From: Chloroflexota bacterium
GTDB lineage: Bacteria > Chloroflexota > Anaerolineae > B4-G1 > SLSP01
Reading direction: 5' to 3'
DNA: 64,000 nucleotides
Assembly (NCBI GenBank): GCA_029555965.1
Contig: JAKQHY010000035.1
Span: forward strand, 1-64,000
Part shown: piece after piece, positions 56,624 to 64,000 of the stretch
Layout: every line of letters begins with the position of its first letter
Position numbering within the stretch: position 1 is the first letter of the stretch
The notes under the pieces: model-generated
The model's database searches: none
The model's input: the letters and a program-made list of their open reading frames with translations, nothing else
Told to the model about the DNA's origin: nothing
Translations under genes and position numbers: made by a program

Positions 56624-58330
56624 CTATCCCGATCCTGCTGCGTCGTCCGTCTCTGACATCGCCAGGCGAATGGTCAACATGTCCAAATCGAGCGCCTGAC
56701 GGATCTCGCTCGCTGTCGTTTTGAGCACGGTTTCAATGTTAAGGGATTCACGAATGTGCGACGTCACTTCACCGACCAACCGTTCCTGCGCGGCGCGCCG
56801 CTGAGTATCCTGATAGAGGCGCGCACTCTCCAAAGCCACGCCAAGTTGCTCGGTCAGCGTCTCCAAAAGTTCATGCTGATCGGCTGACAGGGGTTGCGCC
56901 TCGGACACATACGCCGTAAGTTCTCCGATCACTTGCCCCCGCGTTTTGAGCGGCACGGCCAACACATTTGAGGGCGTCGCGGGTTCCGGCGTAGGCCGCG
57001 CCGTGGGCGACCGCAGGTCAGTGACCTCAAGGGGCGCATCACCTAAAAGCAGGCCATGGGGATCATAGCGCGCCGCCAGACGCCCGCTGTTACGGAGGAT
57101 TTCTTGCCAGGCAAGGCGGCTTACCTCACCATAGGCGCGCTGCGCCGCATCCAAAGTAGCCTGAGATTCTGCGATGAGGCGGGCATTCTCAATCGCGACG
57201 GCCAACTGGTCTGCCAACGTCTGCAAGACATGCAAATCTTCCTGGGTGAAGGCCTCGGGTTCGACGCTCTGCACGTCCAACGCGCCAATCACCTTCCCCC
57301 GCACTTGCAAGGGCAGCGCCATTTGAGAACGGGTTGCCGGCATCTCCGGGTGTTCCTCCCCCATAGCCGCAGCCCCCCCCTGGGCAATGCGCGATTCTCC
57401 CGTTTGGGTCACATAACCGACCAGGCCCACCTCCCCCACGCTCAAGCGATGTCCACGCGCCAACAAACGCTGGCCCTCCTCAGACGATGCCGCCCGCAAC
57501 ACGGCATATTTACCCACCTCATCAATCAAAAAGATGCCGGCGTGGTAGAAGCCAAAATAATCCGAGATCAGTTGCGCGGCGCGCTGCAACAACATCCCCA
57601 CATCCTGGATGGTGGTCGCTTCGCGCGCGACTGCGGTGGCTGCCTCCAATTGCCTGGAGCGTTTTTCGAGATCGGCGGTGCGCCGCACCACCTGAGCTTC
57701 CAAATCGGCTTGATTGGCCTCCAAAGCGTGGGACAGTTCACGGCTCCGGGTCACATAGGTATTAAAGCGGGACGTGTAAGAGGACACCAGTAGCATAATA
57801 AAGACGCCCATACTCACCAACTCGACAGAAAGGGGTATCCAGGCCCCCACATCCGTCGAAACGACCTCGACGGCGATGAGACGACCACTGATGAACACCC
57901 AACTCATCCCCACCATCGTGGCGATAACCAGCCCTATCGTCAGAATAGCGGCCCGCTGCCCCAAGAAGAGCGCCGAGAGAAAGATCATGGTCAGTAGATA
58001 AACGCGGCTGCTGTCGCCAAGCCCGCGTGTGACAAAGACAATGACCGATATGGTATAGAGGATTAACTGAATCCCCCCGACCTGGAGCGTATACGGGGCT
58101 TGCCGCCACAACGTCAGAAGCACCAGGATACCATAGACGCCAATGTAGGCTTCCATAGCCCAAAAGAGGCCGCGCGAGTAGGTCGTATAGGCGCCAACGG
58201 CGGTCATTAAACCACCAAAGAAAAGCATGACCCGCAATACCCGCCGAATTAGTTCCTGACGCCAGGTGAGGATATCCGCCACCAGGGGAACGTGTTGCTG
58301 GTCAACCAAGCTTATGTTATCCTTGTCCAT
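56624..58330 (-). CDS. Multi-TM + GAF + short GAF + tail sensor protein; start placed at MDKDNIS
   Basis: ~6 TM; 'FGFYHAGIFLIDEVGKYAVLRAASSEEGQRLLARGHRLSVGEVGLVGYV'; 'AAQERLVGEVTSHIRESLNIETVLKTTASEIRQAL'. Confidence 0.86.
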   Translation of the reverse strand: MDKDNISLVDQQHVPLVADILTWRQELIRRVLRVMLFFGGLMTAVGAYTTYSRGLFWAMEAYIGVYGILVLLTLWRQAPYTLQVGGIQLILYTISVIVFVTRGLGDSSRVYLLTMIFLSALFLGQRAAILTIGLVIATMVGMSWVFISGRLIAVEVVSTDVGAWIPLSVELVSMGVFIMLLVSSYTSRFNTYVTRSRELSHALEANQADLEAQVVRRTADLEKRSRQLEAATAVAREATTIQDVGMLLQRAAQLISDYFGFYHAGIFLIDEVGKYAVLRAASSEEGQRLLARGHRLSVGEVGLVGYVTQTGESRIAQGGAAAMGEEHPEMPATRSQMALPLQVRGKVIGALDVQSVEPEAFTQEDLHVLQTLADQLAVAIENARLIAESQATLDAAQRAYGEVSRLAWQEILRNSGRLAARYDPHGLLLGDAPLEVTDLRSPTARPTPEPATPSNVLAVPLKTRGQVIGELTAYVSEAQPLSADQHELLETLTEQLGVALESARLYQDTQRRAAQERLVGEVTSHIRESLNIETVLKTTASEIRQALDLDMLTIRLAMSETDDAAGSG

Positions 58331-58350
58331 ACCGCTACCTTCCACGCCTC

Positions 58351-61116
58351 TTAGGGTTGGTCTTCCGTGCCCAGATGCACATCAAGCGCGAGGAATCCCA
58401 GCTTTCCCCCGATCTCGCGCGCCGCAGTCTGTAAGACGGTCTCCACATCCAACGTCTCGCGCATCCGGCTGGTGATCTCAGAGATCAAACGTTCGCGGGC
58501 AGCGCGACGCTGGGTCTCATCTAGCAATCGCAGACTCTCCGCAGCCAATCCCACTCGTTCAGCGATAGCCTGCACCAGGGCGATCTCATCTTCCGTCAGT
58601 TCCCGCTGCCCATCCTCCCAGTGAACGCCCAATGCGCCAATTGGCACCCCGCGCTGCATAATGGGGGCCACCAACGCCAGGTTGTCGTCCGACCTACGCA
58701 ATACGGATGGCTCGGATTGGCGTAAGGCTTGTTGGATTTCGGACGCCACACTTTCGCCAAGCAATTCCTGACCGGGCCGCTGTGTCTCATACGCCGTCGC
58801 CGCAGCCATCTGGAGATACTCATTCCATGCCCGCTCTTGATAGCGACGCTGTGTTGCCTCCATCTCCCGCAGTGTCTCCTGAGAACGGTTGAACAGGCGC
58901 GCATTCTCAATAGCATTGGCGACCTGATCGGCCATTGTCTGCAAAACGGCAATATCCTCCTCGCTAAAGGCCGCTTCCAGCGAGCTTTGGATCGTCAATG
59001 CGCCGATCGCCACCCCTCGGCTGACCAGCGGCAGCGCCAGTTCCGAGTGGGTATCCGGCAAATAGGGGTTCTCGAAACGCACTGCCTCGACCCCCACATC
59101 CAGCGCAATACGCGCCTGCCGGTCAGTGATACATTGCCCAATCATCGAGCTACCGCCGATTTCCAACTTATGCCCGCGCGCCAACATCTGGCGGCCCGCC
59201 TCGCCCGTTCCCATGTGGAGTTCGGCCCACTTGCCATCCTCACTCACCAGGAACAGGCCCGCGTAATACAACGCGAACCGTTCCCGCACCAGTTCCACCA
59301 CACGCTGTATCAAAACATCTGGGTCAAGTTCACTGCTGGCGACGCGCCCGACCTCAGCGGCAGTCTGAAGCTGAAGGGCGCGCCGGGACACTTGACCGGA
59401 GAGCAACACACTGTGCAGGGAACTGTCAATCTGACCGCGCAGAGAATCATAGATGGCGCCATCCCCGCCCCTGGCGTCAAATAAAATAAAACCCAATTGC
59501 CGCTCCCGGAAGTATAAGGAGTGTACGACCATCTCGTAACGGCGATCTCGCGGCCACACCCCATCGGGGAGCAAGCGTTGCGCCGCGAAACGCCGGCCCC
59601 AGACTTTCGGAGCTATCGCGCCGTCCTCATCATACGCCGCCAACAATCTAACCCAACCGGTTGGAGAATCGGGGTTTTCGTAGAGCGCCAGGTAGAAGCC
59701 GGGAATGCCCAGACCGGGCAATTGGGTGGATAGGACATCTACGACTTCAGAAGTCTCTTGTATGGCCGCCAACGACTGACTGATCGCGCGCAAAACGCCG
59801 GTCTGCCGCGTAGCCTCGAATGCGCGATAGGCCTCAACGCGCTGCGCCCGCTCGGCGATTAACACACGCGCCTGCCCCCACAGGGCCTCAGCCTTGTGCA
59901 AAGTCGCGGGCGCCAGGGCCGGCAACATCTGATGCCGCAGGCCAGAAATAACCGTCTGCCATATCAAAAGATTGTCTTGCACCTCGGCGGCGCGCCGCAG
60001 CAAGCCGGACAGCACCGCAAGAAAACGGGGCGACGGAGCCTCTTCCAGATCCGCGATACAGCTCTCCACCAGGAGCGCTGCCCAGCCCTCCTCCTGCCCA
60101 CCCACCGGCGTTTGCGCCAACAATGCCGCAGTCGCGGCGCGCCATTCCGTCGTGAAGTGCCCCACGCCCGCCGACGGCTCGATAAGCAGCGCCGCCTGGT
60201 CAACAGCGGCCGTGGTAACGTCCGAGGAAACACAACCACAGGATTCCCGCACGGTCAAAGAGCCGGTCACACTGTGCTCCTCAGAGACTTTTTTACCTTT
60301 CATCAATGCGAGCAACATCTCAACAGCCTGATACGCCATTGCATAAAAGGGCAAGTGAAGGGTCGTCAGGGAGGGCGTCACCACGGCCGATTCAGCCAGA
60401 TCATCGAAACCGACCACCGCCAAATCGTCAGGAACGCGCACGCCCCGCGCCTGGAATTCACGCAGCGCGGTGAGCGCGCCCCGGTCATTCCAACTTACCA
60501 CCGCTTCCAGATCAATGCCAGGGCGCAGTCCCTGCTCGTCCAACAGCCAGCGCGCGATGCCGTGGCCCATTTCGGGGACTAACAACCGCGGCTCGAAAGG
60601 CAAGCCATACTCGGCCAGGGTTGCGACATACCCGCGATAACGCTCCTGGGCGCCCACATGTCCCGGCGGTCCTTGCAGGAAGGCAATCTTCCGATAGCCA
60701 TGCGTCTCGATGAGATGCACCAGCGCCTGACGTATCGAACCACAATCATCCATCAATACACTGGGGAATCCTTCGATCTTATGCTCGCCGCACACGATGG
60801 GCAACGGGCGCTCCCCGATCTGGTAATGCCGGCAGAAATCGCGAAACTCCTGAGGGCTGACGACATTGTCCACTCCGCCGGCCCACACAACCAAGCCCGC
60901 CACGTTATCCGGGCCGGCCAATTCGTAAAGCACGTTGGCCTGACTCCCGAAGTTCGCCTCGGCCCGTAAGGTCCCCCCCAAAAAGCACAGTAAATTGACG
61001 TTATGCTTCTGGGCCGCAGCGACAGCCCCACGCCAGGGTAAGTACCCCCAACTGGAGATAATGTCAGAGATGAGTAGCCCGATGGTGGGACGTGTTTTCG
61101 CGCGTCTAGTGGGCAT
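58351..61116 (-). CDS. HTH-less LacI/PBP1-fold + GAF soluble sensor
   Basis: 'RPTIGLLISDIISSWGYLPWRGAVAAAQKHNVNLLCFLGG...LAVVGFDDLAESAVVTPSLTTLHLPFYAMAYQAVEML...LTVRESCGC'; GAF and tail; 11-bp overlap with upstream gene. Confidence 0.88.
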   Translation of the reverse strand: MPTRRAKTRPTIGLLISDIISSWGYLPWRGAVAAAQKHNVNLLCFLGGTLRAEANFGSQANVLYELAGPDNVAGLVVWAGGVDNVVSPQEFRDFCRHYQIGERPLPIVCGEHKIEGFPSVLMDDCGSIRQALVHLIETHGYRKIAFLQGPPGHVGAQERYRGYVATLAEYGLPFEPRLLVPEMGHGIARWLLDEQGLRPGIDLEAVVSWNDRGALTALREFQARGVRVPDDLAVVGFDDLAESAVVTPSLTTLHLPFYAMAYQAVEMLLALMKGKKVSEEHSVTGSLTVRESCGCVSSDVTTAAVDQAALLIEPSAGVGHFTTEWRAATAALLAQTPVGGQEEGWAALLVESCIADLEEAPSPRFLAVLSGLLRRAAEVQDNLLIWQTVISGLRHQMLPALAPATLHKAEALWGQARVLIAERAQRVEAYRAFEATRQTGVLRAISQSLAAIQETSEVVDVLSTQLPGLGIPGFYLALYENPDSPTGWVRLLAAYDEDGAIAPKVWGRRFAAQRLLPDGVWPRDRRYEMVVHSLYFRERQLGFILFDARGGDGAIYDSLRGQIDSSLHSVLLSGQVSRRALQLQTAAEVGRVASSELDPDVLIQRVVELVRERFALYYAGLFLVSEDGKWAELHMGTGEAGRQMLARGHKLEIGGSSMIGQCITDRQARIALDVGVEAVRFENPYLPDTHSELALPLVSRGVAIGALTIQSSLEAAFSEEDIAVLQTMADQVANAIENARLFNRSQETLREMEATQRRYQERAWNEYLQMAAATAYETQRPGQELLGESVASEIQQALRQSEPSVLRRSDDNLALVAPIMQRGVPIGALGVHWEDGQRELTEDEIALVQAIAERVGLAAESLRLLDETQRRAARERLISEITSRMRETLDVETVLQTAAREIGGKLGFLALDVHLGTEDQP

Positions 61117-63301
61117 TTGTTTCTCCTTCTGTTTCTGGTTGGGTCTCCACTCCCAACCGCACGTAAACTCGGGAAGAACCCAACACTTTGTTCAATTCCT
61201 CGGCGGCAATCCGCATCAGCGCATCCATGCCCGTCGCCCGTTGCAGAACATCGGAAATTTCACGGGTGGCTTGCTCACGGGCCGCGCGGCGCTGTGTTTC
61301 CCGATAGAGCCGCGCACCCTCCAGGGCCACGTTCAATTGATCGGTCATAGCGGTCAGCAAGTCAATCTCCTCCTGAGTCCAGTGAGCGCCATCGGCCTTG
61401 CGACCATCAATCACGCCCACGACCTGATTGCGCACCTTGATGGGGACCGCCATCGTCGGCGACTCGCCCTGCCCCGGCTCGATCTGGCCGGAAACTAACG
61501 CAGCTTCCATTTCCGCACGCCAGACATCAACAGCCGGCAACGTAGCGTGATAAGTACTCAGGAATCCCAGGTCGGACTGCGCTTCGAGCAGACTTTGCCA
61601 CGCGGCATGGCTTGACTCACCGTAGGCGCGCCGTTCGGCCTCCAGACTCTCTTGAAGTCGCTGGAACAAACCGGCGTTGCGCACAGCATTGGCGACCTGG
61701 TCAGCCACGGTTTGCAGCACGGTGATGTCTTCTTGAGAGAAGAAAGCCTCTTGATCGCTTTGCGCCGTCATCGCGCCCAGAATCTGCCCGCCGGCGCGCA
61801 GCGGCAGCGCCAACTCGGAGCGCGTGGCGGGTAAAAAGGGATTGCTGAAGCGTACGGGCGCCTCGCCGACATCCAACTGAATGTCAGCCTGCCCGCTGGA
61901 TACACAACGGCCAATCATCGAATTGCCCCCCACCGGCAACTGCCAGCCCTGCGCCATCATTTTTTGTCCAGCCTCGCCAGAACCGGCGCGCAAAACGGCA
62001 TATTCACCGGTCTCATCCACCAGGAACAGTCCCACATAATACAGATTAAACCGGTCCCGCATCAACGCCACCACCTGCGGCAGCAGTTCGTCGAGGTCTA
62101 GCACGGCCGTCGTGGTTTTGGACACCTCAGCCGCTGTGAGCAGCCCTCGCGTGCGTTCGACGACGCGCTGCTCCAGGCTGGTCAGGGTCTCCCGCAACTG
62201 CGCGGTCATACTATTAAAGGCCTCGGCCAGATTGATCACTTCGGCAGGACCTTGCAGCACGGCTTGCAAATGCGTCTCCCCCTCGGCGATCCGGCTGGCG
62301 GTAGTGGTCAGGTTAAGCAGCGGCACAGACAGGCGCCGGGCGAGGTAGACCGTCACGCGACTGGCGGCCGCCCCCACGACCACCACCATGACGAGCGATA
62401 TCAGGATGCTGCCGACGAGGGCCATCGAACCTTCCTGTAGCGGCAGTTCGATGACGACGGCCCAGTCAGGCGTCCCCAAAGGGACATAAGTTCCGACGAC
62501 CCAGTTGCCATTGATCCCCCGAAACCACTTCGTCAATCCCTCATCGTCAGGCGCCGTGCTCTGAATGAAATGGGCCACCAGCGCCAACTGACTGACATTC
62601 TCACCGCGCAGAACGCGCGAGAGGTCGCCGAAAGCAATCAGATTGCCCGGCCGGTCTACCACGTAGGACAGACCGGTCTCGCCAACCTCCAGTTGGGCGA
62701 CCAGATCCCACATAAATTTGAGATTCACCTCGGCCAGCAGCACTCCCTGAAAATCGCCAAATACATCCAAAGCCGGGGCCGCCATAATCACCCGTGGCTC
62801 GCTGGTCGCCTCGTCCACGTAAATCGGGCTGACATATCTATTCCCCTGCCTGACCAGATCGAACCAACCGCTTTCGAGCCATTGGGTAAGCTGTCCCGAC
62901 CGTATCCGCGACAGGAGAGAGACCAGGCTCTGCTCCTGTCCTTGGGCATCCAGAAAAGCCAACTGTTGGAAGGCGAGTTGCTGCCCCATCACGCTCGCCA
63001 GAATTCTTTCCTGATCTTGCGAAGAGGTCGTCGCAGGATTGCCGAGTCGGGCCGCCGTCTCCAATACGTCAAATCGGACCTGGAAAAAGTTGGCAACCTC
63101 CGTGGCCGCTTCTTTTGCAATCAGGTGCTGTTCGCTCTCCAGCGCCCGATTCCCTGTCTGGAAGAAAAGGAGCAGTTGCGGGAGGTAGGCAATGAACAAC
63201 GCGCCCAAGAGCAACACCAGGAAAGCGCGGACCAGGGTCGCTGCCAAAGTGCGCGTGGTTGCGGGGGTCTGTCCGGTGGGCTTTTCTTTTTGCATAGACA
63301 T
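61106..63301 (-). CDS. dCache-like / HAMP / GAF + short GAF + tail membrane sensor
   Basis: TM-Cache-TM ('YVSPIYVDEATSEPRVIMAAPALDVFGDFQGVLLAEVNL'), HAMP, 'FNLYYVGLFLVDETGEYAVLRAGSGEAGQKMM'. Confidence 0.88.
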   Translation of the reverse strand: MSMQKEKPTGQTPATTRTLAATLVRAFLVLLLGALFIAYLPQLLLFFQTGNRALESEQHLIAKEAATEVANFFQVRFDVLETAARLGNPATTSSQDQERILASVMGQQLAFQQLAFLDAQGQEQSLVSLLSRIRSGQLTQWLESGWFDLVRQGNRYVSPIYVDEATSEPRVIMAAPALDVFGDFQGVLLAEVNLKFMWDLVAQLEVGETGLSYVVDRPGNLIAFGDLSRVLRGENVSQLALVAHFIQSTAPDDEGLTKWFRGINGNWVVGTYVPLGTPDWAVVIELPLQEGSMALVGSILISLVMVVVVGAAASRVTVYLARRLSVPLLNLTTTASRIAEGETHLQAVLQGPAEVINLAEAFNSMTAQLRETLTSLEQRVVERTRGLLTAAEVSKTTTAVLDLDELLPQVVALMRDRFNLYYVGLFLVDETGEYAVLRAGSGEAGQKMMAQGWQLPVGGNSMIGRCVSSGQADIQLDVGEAPVRFSNPFLPATRSELALPLRAGGQILGAMTAQSDQEAFFSQEDITVLQTVADQVANAVRNAGLFQRLQESLEAERRAYGESSHAAWQSLLEAQSDLGFLSTYHATLPAVDVWRAEMEAALVSGQIEPGQGESPTMAVPIKVRNQVVGVIDGRKADGAHWTQEEIDLLTAMTDQLNVALEGARLYRETQRRAAREQATREISDVLQRATGMDALMRIAAEELNKVLGSSRVYVRLGVETQPETEGETNAH

Positions 63302-63328
63302 CGTTTCACCTCTCGGCGACGCGCGCGC

Positions 63329-64000
63329 TTAACGAATAATCTCGTCCGCCTGCGCCAAAATACTTTCGGGTACGGCCAATCCCATGGCCAGCGCCGCTTT
63401 ATAGTTGATCTGCACGAAAAGGTCCGCCGAGACGACCGGAATGGTGCCGGCTGGCGTTCCCTTAAAAATCTTGTCAGCCAGGGGAGCGGCCTGCTTACCC
63501 GCGTCATACGATTTGACGTTCACCCCAAAAATGGATTCATAACCTTCCACAGACATAAAAGCGCCGCCGATGGGCACCCCCTGTTCATGGGCGAATCTGC
63601 CGATCACGACAAAATTTTCCGGCGTCACAGTGAGCGGTTCCACGAGAAAAAAGATCGCGTCCATCCCCACGTCATCCTGCTGCGCGCGCGATTGCAATTC
63701 CGCCTCAAGTTCTGCCGCATTCGCGGCAGGGAACTCGATCAAAGTCACCCCGGCAGCCGCTGCCACCGGGTATAGGACATCGAGTTGTGGTTGCACAATG
63801 GGATAATCCCGCTGATAGGGAACCCATAGGCGTTTGGCCTCGGGGAGGATCTCTTGCAGAATCTCAAACCGCTTGACCGCGATGTCCGGGCCGGGATAAC
63901 GCACACCGGTGACGTTGCCGCCGGGTTCACGCACACTGTCAACCAGGCCCATGCCCTCGATCAGGGCAAAGCTAAACACTACCGGGATGTCGGTCCCCTG
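63329..64000 (-). CDS. ABC_sub_bind-family substrate-binding protein, C-terminal part (truncated by window edge)
   Basis: Frame open to 64000 ('QGTDIPVVFSFALIEGMGLVDSVREPGGNVTGVRYPGPDIAVKRFEILQEILPEAKRL...'). Confidence 0.85.
   Translation of the reverse strand, partial: QGTDIPVVFSFALIEGMGLVDSVREPGGNVTGVRYPGPDIAVKRFEILQEILPEAKRLWVPYQRDYPIVQPQLDVLYPVAAAAGVTLIEFPAANAAELEAELQSRAQQDDVGMDAIFFLVEPLTVTPENFVVIGRFAHEQGVPIGGAFMSVEGYESIFGVNVKSYDAGKQAAPLADKIFKGTPAGTIPVVSADLFVQINYKAALAMGLAVPESILAQADEIIR

Noticed and set aside
33233-64000. Interpretation as phytochrome or bilin-binding GAF proteins
   Set aside because: No PHY domain or recognisable bilin-lyase Cys motif; the Cys in 'IGWC' is not at a position I can equate with phytochrome chromophore Cys
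33233-64000. Interpretation as a chemotaxis array
   Set aside because: No MCP signalling domain, CheW, CheA Hpt/P5 or CheR/CheB seen; HAMP alone is not sufficient
1-64000. CRISPR array, tRNA/rRNA genes, transposases or prophage
   Set aside because: None recognised by reading; a tRNAscan-SE, Infernal and CRISPR scan would be needed to exclude small RNA genes

Overview
The window looks like a Chloroflexota (Anaerolineae-like) chromosome segment. I infer this from gene content, a C-terminal 'YIYLPLVLRN' tail on a giant DUF11 surface protein, and intergenic hairpin repeats. I saw no rRNA, tRNA, CRISPR array, transposase or phage module. The left half (about 1-33.2 kb) is mostly housekeeping or ordinary accessory genes: CotH/lamin-tail fragment, M20 dipeptidase, SRAP, LysM-M23 peptidase, a PDO/TrxB/DUF2892/cupin/OsmC redox operon, a giant DUF11 protein, TPR, MBL-fold, Lon-like protease, DnaN, O-antigen ligase, VanW, ROK kinase, PolX, PHP and ferredoxin. 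The right half (33,233-64,000, all on the minus strand and open at the right edge) is the standout. It is one tightly packed, translationally coupled run of 12 genes encoding a GAF-domain sensory array: two ABC_sub_bind-type substrate-binding proteins, two Cache/HAMP-GAF membrane proteins, two HTH-less LacI/PBP1-fold-GAF soluble proteins, five multi-TM-GAF (or HAMP-GAF) membrane proteins, and one 2.4 kaa PAS/GAF hybrid histidine kinase with two receiver domains. The kinase is the only recognisable catalytic output in the visible set. Nine of the ten GAF proteins end in the same ~55-aa tail. Other points of interest are a PolX with a polymerase-site Asp replaced by Ala, a TrxB-like flavoprotein lacking the usual NADPH HRRxxxR motif, and a family of 9-bp-period intergenic hairpins.
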